Part shown: positions 1 to 7,686 of the stretch, piece by piece
Numbering within the stretch: the stretch's first letter is position 1
Layout: every line of letters begins with the position of its first letter
Assembly: GCA_902783795.1 (NCBI GenBank)
Contig: CACZSO010000363.1
Coordinates: 1-27,975 of the forward strand
Direction: 5' to 3'
Source: an uncultured Eubacteriales bacterium
GTDB lineage: Bacteria; Bacillota; Clostridia; Lachnospirales; Lachnospiraceae
DNA length: 27,975 nucleotides
Notes under the pieces: model-generated
Databases searched by the model: none
What the model was told of the DNA's origin: nothing
The model's input: the letters and a program-made list of their open reading frames with translations, nothing else
Made by a program: the position numbers and the translations under genes

Positions 1-135
1 GTATATTTTCTGCTGCACTTTCCTTAGAGTCGCCTCCACCTGACGTTATCAGGCATCCTGCCCTGTGAAGCCCGGACTTTCCTCACCCGGAAGATCCGAA
101 GATCTCCGGCCGCGATCATTCATCCGACTCAGCAT
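1..135 (-). ncRNA. rnpB: RNase P RNA, 5' half (cut by the window edge)
   Basis: This is the catalytic RNA of ribonuclease P, which trims the 5' leader of precursor tRNAs. Read on the minus strand, it carries the hallmark conserved 5' segments in order: GAGGAAAGTCCGGGC (about 75-89), then CACAGGGCAGG, a P-helix pair around TGATAACGTCA, and GGAAAGTGCAGCAGAAAA close to the edge. The first bases (GATGCTGAG..., near 130-136) fit a start just downstream of a clear promoter. The 3' half, including the partner strand of helix P1, lies outside the window, so the structural class cannot be fixed. The gene lies directly downstream of trmK in the same direction and explains why no convincing protein is encoded here. 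Confidence 0.93.
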
Positions 136-168
136 CGTAAATTTATCACGTTTTCACTCATATGTCAA
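133..168 (-). promoter_or_regulatory. promoter of rnpB
   Basis: Minus-strand -35 TTGACA (163-168), exactly 17 bp, then -10 TAAATT (140-145). It sits in the short gap between the trmK stop codon and the conserved rnpB sequence. The predicted start, about 133-136, agrees with where RNase P RNA homology begins. Confidence 0.8.
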
Positions 169-178
169 ATACAACACC

Positions 179-868
179 TTACATGAAGATAAGAGATTTC
201 AGTTCTTCTATGCAGGCTTCCGTCTCGGAAAACGCCTTCTGGATCCGTTCGGTTTTTTCTTCCTGGTCCAGCTTTTTCCTGATGATCTCCGCTTTTTTCA
301 GCTCTTTTTTCAGATACTCAAGGAAGATGTCCGGTCGTTTTTTTATAAGCACCGGGCCGTATTTAAGTTCCGTATCAGACATCTTCTTATCTTCCCCTTT
401 GGCTGCCCGGATGACCACATAATATTTGCCCTTATCTCTCACCATCGCTTCTTCTTCTATATGGAAGCCCAGGTCTTCCGCGGCTTTCCTTACCAATGCT
501 GTTTCTGTATGGGGAGACAGGACCAGATACCGGCAGGCTTTCAGCTTATCCCGGCCATTTTCCAGGATCTGTGTGATCAGGGCACCGCCCATGCCGGCGA
601 TCAGGATCTCATCAGCTTCCTCACTGTCAAGCACGGACAGGCCATCCCCCAGACGCACCTGGATCCTATCTTCCAGTTTATGTCCGGCGATATGACCCCG
701 GGCTATAAGAAGGGGGCCCTCCCGCACATCGGAAGCTATAGCGGTCTTTACCTTTTCTTCCTTTGCACAGATAATGGGGATGAAAGCGTGATCTGTCCCG
801 ATATCAGCCAGGCACCGGCAGGGAAGGATCATGTCTTTAATTGTAAGAAGCCGCTTCGATAGCTGCAA
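179..868 (-). CDS. trmK: tRNA (adenine(22)-N1)-methyltransferase TrmK
   Basis: SAM-dependent methyltransferase of the TrmK/YqfN family, which makes m1A22 in bacterial tRNAs. Seen in the protein: LADIGTDHAFIP (about residues 20-31, SAM-binding motif I), IAGMGGALI (motif around the methyl donor pocket), LSPHTE, and a charged helical C-terminal tail predicted to form a coiled coil, as in the B. subtilis protein. Length is about 229 residues, normal for the family. A GTG 30 bases upstream (898) stays in frame but has no ribosome site. The TTG at 868 is preceded by AAGGAAGG at 5 bases and places the start at the usual (x)QLSKRL beginning. It follows dnaG by about 64 bases. In many Firmicutes rpoD separates dnaG and trmK; it is missing here. 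Confidence 0.9.
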   Translation of the reverse strand: MQLSKRLLTIKDMILPCRCLADIGTDHAFIPIICAKEEKVKTAIASDVREGPLLIARGHIAGHKLEDRIQVRLGDGLSVLDSEEADEILIAGMGGALITQILENGRDKLKACRYLVLSPHTETALVRKAAEDLGFHIEEEAMVRDKGKYYVVIRAAKGEDKKMSDTELKYGPVLIKKRPDIFLEYLKKELKKAEIIRKKLDQEEKTERIQKAFSETEACIEELKSLIFM

Positions 869-932
869 AACTGCCTTCCTTTCCGGTATCCAGGTCACTT
901 TTATATTAATAACCGAACTGTCTCATAAAAAG

Positions 933-2702
933 TTACGAAAGGAAATCCGGCCGGATATCCGCCAGTTCTTTCTTTTCTCTCAGAAGCTCCATAAGTTCAT
1001 TCGGATCTGTACAGACATTGATCTTTCTGTCCAGGCTCTGGTTCCTGACCCTAAGGACAGCTTCCTTAAGGGCCTGGGCGTGTTCTTCTTCAGACAATGT
1101 ATCTGCGTAGGAGGAAGCAAACAGCTCCGACACTTCCCGGTACTGATCCGTATCGATAAAGTGATCCAGGACTTTGGCCGGATCCGGTTTTCCAGCTTCC
1201 AGCTGTTTGAACACGATATCGGCAGTCTCACGGCCCAGTCCTTCTGAAAAGTCATCAGAAGCCAGGATTTTGCTGATCTTGGCAAAGAGGGCCGGGTCAG
1301 TGCAGATATCCGTCAGGATCAGTTTTTCTGCCTCTTTCAGCCCATATTCAGCGGATCTCAGCTTTTTCACGCTGCTCTTCGGCCGGGTATTCTCTTCCGC
1401 CGCCGTCCTTAACGGTCCCTGGTTTCCGATAATGGAGATCTGCTCCTTTAGTACATTGTAGGAGATGCCATATAAGGAGGACACCGCCTCAGCATAGGTA
1501 TTTCTTTCGATCTCATTAGAGAACCCGGCGATCCGTCTGGCCGTTTCATTGAAGAATGCGGCCTTATCTTCCGGATCCGAAAAATCATAATCTTTTTTAA
1601 GCACCCGGATCTCAAACAGGAAGGAGTTCTCTGCCTTTTCGATGCGTTTCCGGTATTCTTCCGGCCCCAGCGCCCTTAAAAATTCATCCGGATCCTTATG
1701 GGGCGACATATTCAGCACCCGGATCTTAAGTCCTGCTTCTTTCAGCACCGGGATAGCCCGGATGGCCGCCTTCTGCCCGGCATCATCCGAATCAAAGGTC
1801 AATATCACTTCATCGGTATAACGCTTCAGCAACATGCCGTGCTGGGAAGTAAACGCTGTTCCTAAGGAGGCCACAGCATTCGTGAATCCATACTGGTGCA
1901 GGGTGATCACATCCATGTAGCCCTCGCAGACCAGCATATACTTTTCACGGCTGCGTCTGGCTGCGTTCAGTCCGTACAGGTTCCGGGATTTATCAAAGAT
2001 CCGGGTCTCCGGAGAATTTAAGTACTTCGGCTCACCGCTCCCCATGACCCGGCCGCCGAAGCCTATGACCCGGCTGTTGGCGTCCATGATAGGGAACATG
2101 ACCCGGTTCCAGAACTTATCTGTCACCCCTTTTTCCCGGAAAGTCACCAGGCCGGATTCCCTTAAGATCTCATCGCTGTACCCTTTTTGTTTCAGATACC
2201 GGTACAAAGTATCCGGCCGGCTGCCGGCATATCCTAGACCGAAGGAACGGATCATCTCATCACTGATGCCCCGCTTTCTTAAATAAGCAAGACCCGGGGC
2301 GCCTTCCGGCCTTTTCAGGGAATGGACGTAAAAGACCGCCGCATCCTTATGCATGGTCATAAGCTGGGTCCTGAGGTCCTTTTCTTTCTGTCTTTCCGGG
2401 GTGTATTCTTCCTCCGGAAGGGCGATGCCTGCCCGGTCCGCCAATGTTTTGACTGCCTCCTGGAAGGTGTAATTCTCATACTCCATAATGAAGGTCAATA
2501 CATTGCCGCCGGCTCCGCAGCCGAAACAGTAATACATCTGCTTCGAGGGCGAGACTGAAAAGGAGGGGGATTTTTCATTGTGGAAAGGGCACAGGCCGAA
2601 ATAGTTGGCGCCTTTTTTCTGCAGCTGCACATACTGCCCGATGACGTCCACCACCGGGTTCGCTGCCCTTACCTGTTCTATAATTTCATCAGAATAATAC
2701 AT
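933..2702 (-). CDS. dnaG: DNA primase DnaG
   Basis: Synthesises RNA primers for chromosomal replication and is recruited by the replicative helicase. The 589-residue protein has the CHC2 zinc ribbon (Cys38, His41, Cys59, Cys62), then the catalytic core with a TOPRIM domain: acidic residues Glu260 and Asp264 in VCEGYMDV, and Asp304/Asp306 in TFDSDDAG. The RNA-polymerase-like basic segment FGGRVMGSGEPKYLNSPET (about 215-233) is intact. The C-terminal 150 residues are the variable helicase-interaction region. The ATG start has AAGGAG 6 bases upstream. It begins 10 bases after the dgt stop, so the two are surely co-transcribed. Length and all key residues are typical. Confidence 0.97.
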   Translation of the reverse strand: MYYSDEIIEQVRAANPVVDVIGQYVQLQKKGANYFGLCPFHNEKSPSFSVSPSKQMYYCFGCGAGGNVLTFIMEYENYTFQEAVKTLADRAGIALPEEEYTPERQKEKDLRTQLMTMHKDAAVFYVHSLKRPEGAPGLAYLRKRGISDEMIRSFGLGYAGSRPDTLYRYLKQKGYSDEILRESGLVTFREKGVTDKFWNRVMFPIMDANSRVIGFGGRVMGSGEPKYLNSPETRIFDKSRNLYGLNAARRSREKYMLVCEGYMDVITLHQYGFTNAVASLGTAFTSQHGMLLKRYTDEVILTFDSDDAGQKAAIRAIPVLKEAGLKIRVLNMSPHKDPDEFLRALGPEEYRKRIEKAENSFLFEIRVLKKDYDFSDPEDKAAFFNETARRIAGFSNEIERNTYAEAVSSLYGISYNVLKEQISIIGNQGPLRTAAEENTRPKSSVKKLRSAEYGLKEAEKLILTDICTDPALFAKISKILASDDFSEGLGRETADIVFKQLEAGKPDPAKVLDHFIDTDQYREVSELFASSYADTLSEEEHAQALKEAVLRVRNQSLDRKINVCTDPNELMELLREKKELADIRPDFLS

Positions 2703-2712
2703 CCTGTCTCCT

Positions 2713-3714
2713 TCAGGGAACGAATATCTCTGTATACTTCTGCACCGCGTACTGGTCTGTCATGCCGGAAAGATAATCTGCTGTCACGATCTCTGCCGGA
2801 TCTGTCTTAAGCCGTTTGAGATATGAGGCCGGGATCAGTTCCGGATGCTTCATATAATAATGAAATAAGGCTTTCAGCACATGTGTCGCTTTTTCTTTTT
2901 CCTTTTCAACGCTTTCTGAATAATAGACATGGTCGAACATAAAGGATCTGAGGCCGTAGACTGCCTCAAAGACTTCGTCAGACATGCGGATATCCTTAAG
3001 GCCGCTGCTGTTCTCGATCACATCATGCACCATACGGTTCAGCCTCTCTTTCACGGTATGGCCCAGCACTTCCGTATATTCCGAAGGAAGATCCTCATCC
3101 TTCAGAACACCGGCGCGGATGGCATCGTCAATGTCATGATTTACATAGGCGATCTTATCTGACAGCCGGACCACCCTGCCCTCCAATGTAAAAGGCATAT
3201 TCTCCGTGCCGTGGTTCAGAATGCCGTCCACTGTCTCTTTTGTCAGATTCAGGCCCATACCTTCTTTTTCCAGGACCTGCACCACACGGACAGACTGTTT
3301 CGCATGCTGGAAACCTTCGAGCCCGCACTCCTTTAATAGATCATCCAGCGCGTTTTCCCCTGCATGACCATAGGGTGTATGGCCCAGGTCATGGCCCAGG
3401 GCGATAGCCTCTGTCAGGTCCTCATTCAAAAGCAGGGCCTTGGCTATGGTCCTGGCGATCTGGGACACTTCCAGGGTATGGGTGAGCCTGGTCCTGTAAT
3501 GATCATCTTCAGGTTTTAAGAAGACCTGAGTCTTATTTTTCAGTCTCCGGAAGGATTTAGAATGAAGGATCCTGTCCCTGTCACGCTGGAAGCAGGTCCG
3601 GACATCACAGGGTTCTTCTTCCCTGTCCCTTCCCAGGGATCTGTCCGAATGGGAAGCATAAGGACTTAAGTCCCGGTATTCTCTTTCCTCCATCATTTCG
3701 CGAATGGTACTCAT
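2713..3714 (-). CDS. dgt: dGTPase-like HD-domain triphosphohydrolase
   Basis: Deoxynucleoside triphosphate triphosphohydrolase of the dGTPase-like family, which splits dNTPs into deoxynucleoside and tripolyphosphate and helps balance dNTP pools. The metal-binding HD signature is complete: RTRLTHTLEV (His79), AIALGHDLGHTPYGHAGE (His108-Asp109, His112, His117) and a later VRLSDKIAY that supplies the last Asp. Length (333) fits the short bacterial form. The ATG has AGGAG 8 bases upstream. It is the first gene of a dgt-dnaG-trmK run, an arrangement known from Clostridia, and links dNTP supply to primase expression. The exact substrate preference cannot be read from sequence. Confidence 0.93.
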   Translation of the reverse strand: MSTIREMMEEREYRDLSPYASHSDRSLGRDREEEPCDVRTCFQRDRDRILHSKSFRRLKNKTQVFLKPEDDHYRTRLTHTLEVSQIARTIAKALLLNEDLTEAIALGHDLGHTPYGHAGENALDDLLKECGLEGFQHAKQSVRVVQVLEKEGMGLNLTKETVDGILNHGTENMPFTLEGRVVRLSDKIAYVNHDIDDAIRAGVLKDEDLPSEYTEVLGHTVKERLNRMVHDVIENSSGLKDIRMSDEVFEAVYGLRSFMFDHVYYSESVEKEKEKATHVLKALFHYYMKHPELIPASYLKRLKTDPAEIVTADYLSGMTDQYAVQKYTEIFVP

Positions 3715-3759
3715 TTTCAGGTCTCCTAAAAAAACTGCAGTTTAAACCTTTACCTTTCT

Positions 3760-3765
3760 ATTATA
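3760..3765 (-). promoter_or_regulatory. -10 element of the dgt-dnaG promoter
   Basis: A perfect TATAAT on the minus strand, about 46 bases upstream of the dgt start. No good -35 is found at 16-18 bp (best is GTCATT), so the promoter may be weak or need an activator. Confidence 0.5.
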
Positions 3766-3912
3766 CTTCAAAAGCCTCAGAAATGACACAGGAAATTATG
3801 AAATAAAAGTGAATTTCTTATGGCTTGACCTCTGAAAGCCTGAGAAAGGCTCTCAGCCTGGTCTGAAGCCTGCATCAAGGGATAGAGCTCGGTATGATTG
3901 GGCAGTTTTCAC

Positions 3913-3930
3913 AATAAATTCATATTTATT
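3913..3930. repeat. AT-rich inverted repeat upstream of hpf
   Basis: AATAAAT-TCAT-ATTTATT is a perfect 7-bp inverted repeat with a 4-base centre. It ends 12 bases before the hpf -35 element, a position suited to an activator or UP-like element. No known operator consensus is recognised. Confidence 0.45.
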
Positions 3931-3942
3931 CCCGATATTTTA

Positions 3943-3971
3943 TTGCTTTTCAGATAACATTGTGCTATGAT
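3943..3971 (+). promoter_or_regulatory. promoter of hpf
   Basis: -35 TTGCTT (3943-3948), 17 bp, -10 TATGAT (3966-3971). Predicted start is near 3978, leaving a leader of about 45 bases before the hpf ATG. Confidence 0.75.
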
Positions 3972-3979
3972 TTAAGCAG

Positions 3980-4004
3980 CCGGAGTATAGCTAAATAACT
4001 CCGG
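3980..4004 (+). promoter_or_regulatory. 5'-end stem-loop in the hpf leader
   Basis: CCGGAGT and ACTCCGG form a perfect 7-bp stem with an 11-base loop. It starts within a few bases of the predicted transcript start and ends about 5 bases before the AAGGAG ribosome site. Such a 5' stem would be expected to protect the mRNA or tune translation; this is inference. Confidence 0.55.
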
Positions 4005-4022
4005 GGAAAAGGAGTGTGAACG

Positions 4023-4562
4023 ATGGAATATAAGATCACCGGAAAGAACATTGACGTAACAGATGATCTGAGAGCTTATGTTGAAAAAAGGTTTGCCAAG
4101 TTCAGCAAGTTCTTTAGTGACGACACGGAGATCCATGTGTCGCTCTCCAAGACCAAAAAAAATAAAAAAGTGGAAGTCACCATTCCCATGAAAGGCACCA
4201 CTATCCGCGCGGAAGAAACAAATACAGATATGTATACTGCCATTGACAACCTTCAGGAAGTCGTTGAGCGCCAGCTGAAGAAAAACCGTAAAAAACTTAT
4301 TGACCGTTATCAGAATGCGCCATCATTTTCATCTTTCTTTACCGAGGATCAAAGCGACTGGGATGTCGAGGAAGATGAAGCCATAAAGATCGTGAAGTCA
4401 AAGAAATTCGCGATCAAACCGATGGATCCGGAGGAAGCCTGCTTCCAGATGGATATGCTGGGACATAATTTCTATGTTTTCTATAATTCGGAAACAGACC
4501 TGGTAAGTGTGGTCTACCGAAGAAAAGACGGCTACTACGGACTCATCGAGCCTGAATATTGA
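4023..4562 (+). CDS. hpf: ribosome hibernation promoting factor, long form
   Basis: Long HPF binds the decoding and tRNA sites of the 30S subunit and, through its C-terminal domain, joins two 70S ribosomes into inactive 100S dimers during slow growth. The N-terminal domain (residues 1 to about 100) has the family start MEYKITGKNIDVTDDLRAYV and the basic helix KKNRKKLIDRY. A linker of about 25 residues leads to the C-terminal dimerisation domain (about 126-179), with KKFAIKPMDPEEACFQMDML, GHNFYVFYN and VVYRRKDGYYGLIEP. Length (179) is typical. AAGGAG lies 9 bases before the ATG. The gene is monocistronic: own promoter and strong terminator. Confidence 0.96.
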   Translation: MEYKITGKNIDVTDDLRAYVEKRFAKFSKFFSDDTEIHVSLSKTKKNKKVEVTIPMKGTTIRAEETNTDMYTAIDNLQEVVERQLKKNRKKLIDRYQNAPSFSSFFTEDQSDWDVEEDEAIKIVKSKKFAIKPMDPEEACFQMDMLGHNFYVFYNSETDLVSVVYRRKDGYYGLIEPEY

Positions 4563-4593
4563 TCAGGCAGGAACAATATAATTTAAAAAGGCG

Positions 4594-4616
4594 GCGCCCC
4601 GGAGTTTCCGGGGCGC
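4594..4616. terminator. bidirectional terminator between hpf and the O-acetylation operon
   Basis: Perfect 10-bp GC-rich stem (GCGCCCCGGA with its complement) around a 3-base loop. A T-rich tract follows on the plus side, and on the minus side the flank reads CTTTTTAAATT, so it can end both hpf and the convergent minus-strand operon. Confidence 0.85.
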
Positions 4617-4629
4617 TGTTCTGTCTGTT

Positions 4630-6156
4630 TTATTCACTTTTTGTGGTCCCTGCTTCTTCCAATGTTTCAGAAGCTTCCTGAAGCGCCGGAGGCTGGCAGA
4701 TGGACTTCATCACATTCATGGTATTCGTATCTGAAATAGCTTCCAGGTTATTGATGAAAATGATATCATCTATACCCTCTTCTTCTGCCAGGGCAATGAT
4801 GCTTTCCTTGTAGCCACGATAATCGATGACGATCACCTTATCATAATAATCCGCAAGGAAGGGTATAAAGGTATTGCCGAAGGATTCCTTCACCACCATA
4901 CAGGACCGGCCTGTTCCCAGCTCCGCATTTCTGATATACTCGATGGGACAGTCGCCGTAGATAAATGCCTGATACTTCTGGGTAGGCGCTACAGAAGAAA
5001 GGTCACGGACGATCTTTCCCTGCCTCCATCTGCCCTGAGAGGTATCATAGAACTCAAACTGGTTCGTAGTCAGGGGTTCATACGCATATACGGTATCCGG
5101 GTTGTTCTTAAGCTGCGAGTAACCATTGGAGGAATAATAGGACCCCAGGAAGTTCTCCATGACGATTTCCGTATATTCGCTGATCTCATGGGCTTCCCAG
5201 CCCTTTTCCTTCAGGAATTCCAAAAGCGTATAATAAGCGCCCAGCTGCGTCCAGTGATGGTCTGTCTTAAAATACAGATATTCTGTATTATGACTGATCA
5301 AAGCATCCAGGATGGGGATGCAGACCACCTTATCATCCAGGGACATGATATAATTATAAAAGTACTTGATAGCCTTATCCTCATTGGAAAGACGCCATTC
5401 TTTTTTTGTCCCTTCATCTAAAAGAACTGCAGAGTTATTCGGGATCAGGATGTCGTAGACCTGGGTGTCCGGAAGCAGTTTCTGTGTCTCTGCCACAGTC
5501 TCACTGTAGATATTAGCGGCTTTCAGGTTAAAGCCATAAACACAGTAGCCCACCATATCCTTCAGATTAACATTGCCGGCTTCCTGAGGATTCATCCGGT
5601 AAAGCTCATCGCCGTCCACATATTCTGTGGTACGAGGCTCTTTCGTAGTCTCAGCTGTCTCTGAAGATCCTTCATCAGTGGAAACGCTCTCCGTCACATC
5701 GGTTGAGATTTCAGACGATGGGGTCTCCGCCGATGCTGTTTCCTTCGTCTGAGATGGCTCCGCATTATCCGGGACTGAGGCTTCATCCGGTGTTGAAGGC
5801 GCTGACGGGAAGTCAGGGATATCGTCACCTTCCGCCATATTTTCCACGGCGTCCGCATTCAGGCCGTATAAAGTCTTTACTGACCGGTCAGCCATGATCA
5901 GAGTATCACGGTAGGGGAACGTATCTGAATACCAGGTGCTGATGCCGTCTGTATAGCCTCCCTCGATCAGTGAATCCCAGGAAAATTTCGGGAACTTCTC
6001 CAGATCCCGCTTTTCATATTCGGATACAGCAGGCCGGAACGGCAGCATAAAACCCAGGATGCAGCCCGTGATCATGACAGCAGCAAACAGCATACAAGTA
6101 ATGACCTTGTACGTCCGGTTCTTCTCTTCTGTTTTATTTCCGTTGTAATTATCCAT
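4630..6156 (-). CDS. DHHW / AlgX-like SGNH-type membrane-anchored O-acetylation protein
   Basis: Probable partner of the adjacent MBOAT acyltransferase. Proteins of the DHHW/AlgX/AlgJ group take the acetyl group on the outer face of the membrane and pass it to an extracellular polymer. One N-terminal membrane segment (about 18-40) leaves the rest outside. The catalytic signature YFKTDHHWTQLGAYY holds Asp299 and His301, and KESFGNTFIPF holds the likely nucleophile Ser425. Between the anchor-proximal segment and the catalytic domain is an unusually long Ser/Thr/Glu/Pro-rich acidic linker (about 112-178) with no predicted fold. It starts 9 bases after the MBOAT stop with AGAGG upstream. The acceptor polymer (peptidoglycan, teichoic acid or capsule) cannot be read from sequence. 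Confidence 0.82.
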   Translation of the reverse strand: MDNYNGNKTEEKNRTYKVITCMLFAAVMITGCILGFMLPFRPAVSEYEKRDLEKFPKFSWDSLIEGGYTDGISTWYSDTFPYRDTLIMADRSVKTLYGLNADAVENMAEGDDIPDFPSAPSTPDEASVPDNAEPSQTKETASAETPSSEISTDVTESVSTDEGSSETAETTKEPRTTEYVDGDELYRMNPQEAGNVNLKDMVGYCVYGFNLKAANIYSETVAETQKLLPDTQVYDILIPNNSAVLLDEGTKKEWRLSNEDKAIKYFYNYIMSLDDKVVCIPILDALISHNTEYLYFKTDHHWTQLGAYYTLLEFLKEKGWEAHEISEYTEIVMENFLGSYYSSNGYSQLKNNPDTVYAYEPLTTNQFEFYDTSQGRWRQGKIVRDLSSVAPTQKYQAFIYGDCPIEYIRNAELGTGRSCMVVKESFGNTFIPFLADYYDKVIVIDYRGYKESIIALAEEEGIDDIIFINNLEAISDTNTMNVMKSICQPPALQEASETLEEAGTTKSE

Positions 6157-6165
6157 AGGAACCTC

Positions 6166-7605
6166 TTAAAACCTGAAGTATAAAAACGGATTATAGCTGT
6201 TGCCTACCAGTGCAAGCACCGAAAGGATCACTAACAAAGCAGGGGTAAAGGCATCAATGATATTGACCATGTGCAGAAGGATGCCGTCATGTTTATCTGC
6301 CGCTTTATGCAAGACTGCCTCGATGACCTTCCCCAGGGGGAAGCAGGCGATGATAGCCAGCGCCAGGAAAAACACCTTATTTAAAAGCGCTGATTCTGTC
6401 TCGATGCCATACAGGGCATGGCCGGAGAAACACAGCCCCTTCACTGTTTCAAATACATTATTAATATCCGTAAAGCGGAACAGGACCCAGCCGAAATAGA
6501 CCACGATCAATGTATATACATGACCGATGATCCTCGTAAACAGGTTCTTTTCCAGCAGTTTCGAAAGGAACAGCCGTTCCAGGGTGAGGAAAATGAAAAA
6601 GTACAGACCCCAGAGAATGAAGTTCCAGGAAGCGCCATGCCACATACCCGTCAGGAACCAGACGATGAGCATATTGAAAATAGTCCTGCCGGTGCCTTTC
6701 CGGCTGCCGCCCAGGGGGATATAAACATAGTCACGGAAGAACGTAGACAGGGAAATATGCCACTTCCGCCAGAAACCCTGGACCGTATGGGCTGAATAAG
6801 GATAGTCAAAGTTTTCCAGATAATGGAAACCGACCATGCGTCCCATGCCGATGGCCATATCTGAGTAAGCAGAGAAGTCCAGATAGATCTGGAGCATATA
6901 AGCCAGCATACCCAGCCACATGGACAAAGAAGAAACATTGACCAATGCCCCGGCGGCTTCCGGCAGCAGTTTGTCGGCAATATCCGCGCATCCGTTAGCC
7001 AGGATGGCTTTCTTCGCAAGTCCTACCGAAAAACGGCGCACACCTTCTGTCACATCATTAAGGGTGATCTTCCTGTCTTCGATCTCCGCCGCCACTGTCT
7101 GATACCGGACGATGGGACCGGCAATACACTGATGGAACAGGGAGGCATACAGAAGCACCTTCCAGTAAGCCGGCTGGGCCTCCACGTCGCCGCGGTAGAC
7201 ATCGATCACATAAGAGATCAGCTGGAAGGTATAGAAAGAGATGCCGATGGGCAGGATGATCTGGGGCACCGTCTCCGGCCAGCCGGTAAAGAACCGGATA
7301 TTATCCAGGAAAAAGCCCAGGTATTTAAACACGCCAAGAAGGCTGAGCATGAAGACAAGCTCCACGATCAGCCATCTTTTTTTCATTTCAGGAAATGCTG
7401 TTTTGCCGATCCTCTTAGCGGTAAACCAGCTGACAAAAGCTTCCCCGACCAGAAGGATCACAAATTTCGGGCCGCCGAAAGCATAGAATATCAGCGAGAA
7501 AAATAACAGGATGATATTCCGGGCTTTCGTATTTCTTATCAGGAAGTAAAGTGCAAGCTGAGGAACCAGAAACGCAAACACAAACAGGAGACTGGAAAAA
7601 ACCAT
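6166..7605 (-). CDS. MBOAT-family O-acyltransferase (AlgI/DltB-like)
   Basis: Polytopic membrane protein that moves acyl (usually acetyl) groups across the membrane for O-acetylation of a cell-surface polymer. Hydrophobic segments run through all 479 residues. The family core GFWRKWHISLSTFFRDYVY carries His283, and LTGMWHGASWNFILWG carries the catalytic His323. GGSRKG and YLDFSAYSDMAIGMGR are also typical of AlgI-like proteins. The ATG is preceded by AGAGGA at about 6 bases. It is followed 9 bases later by the DHHW gene, the classic two-gene O-acetylation pair. I see no dltA, dltC or dltD, so this is not the D-alanylation system. Upstream is a weak terminator after the second NlpC/P60 gene and no clear promoter, so read-through expression is likely. 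Confidence 0.88.
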   Translation of the reverse strand: MVFSSLLFVFAFLVPQLALYFLIRNTKARNIILLFFSLIFYAFGGPKFVILLVGEAFVSWFTAKRIGKTAFPEMKKRWLIVELVFMLSLLGVFKYLGFFLDNIRFFTGWPETVPQIILPIGISFYTFQLISYVIDVYRGDVEAQPAYWKVLLYASLFHQCIAGPIVRYQTVAAEIEDRKITLNDVTEGVRRFSVGLAKKAILANGCADIADKLLPEAAGALVNVSSLSMWLGMLAYMLQIYLDFSAYSDMAIGMGRMVGFHYLENFDYPYSAHTVQGFWRKWHISLSTFFRDYVYIPLGGSRKGTGRTIFNMLIVWFLTGMWHGASWNFILWGLYFFIFLTLERLFLSKLLEKNLFTRIIGHVYTLIVVYFGWVLFRFTDINNVFETVKGLCFSGHALYGIETESALLNKVFFLALAIIACFPLGKVIEAVLHKAADKHDGILLHMVNIIDAFTPALLVILSVLALVGNSYNPFLYFRF

Positions 7606-7640
7606 GTTGTTCCTCTGTAGTCGAATTATCGTAAAAATGA

Positions 7641-7679
7641 TTCCCGGCGTTTCTTATGCTGCCAGCGAAGCGCCGGGAA
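7641..7679 (-). terminator. weak terminator between the NlpC/P60 gene and the MBOAT gene
   Basis: On the minus strand a 9-bp stem TTCCCGGCG / CGCCGGGAA encloses a 21-base loop and is followed by TCATTTTTACG. The long loop and short T-run suggest partial termination, which would lower MBOAT/DHHW expression relative to the hydrolases. Confidence 0.55.
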
Positions 7680-7686
7680 AAGATCA

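Larger units (their letters stand above)
3715..4022. other. dgt/hpf divergent intergenic region
   Basis: No gene is seen. The region holds outward promoters for dgt (left) and hpf (right), a small perfect hairpin CTGAGA-N5-TCTCAG at 3840-3856, four scattered AGCCT(C/G) motifs between 3772 and 3874, a 7-bp AT-rich inverted repeat at 3913-3930 just upstream of the hpf -35, and the hpf leader hairpin. The middle part (about 3785-3910) has no recognisable RNA family. Confidence 0.7.

Noticed and set aside
65..862. Long plus-strand open frame of 265 codons
   Set aside because: It is antisense to trmK and overlaps rnpB, has no ribosome site or recognisable domain, and the opposite frame encodes a clear TrmK.
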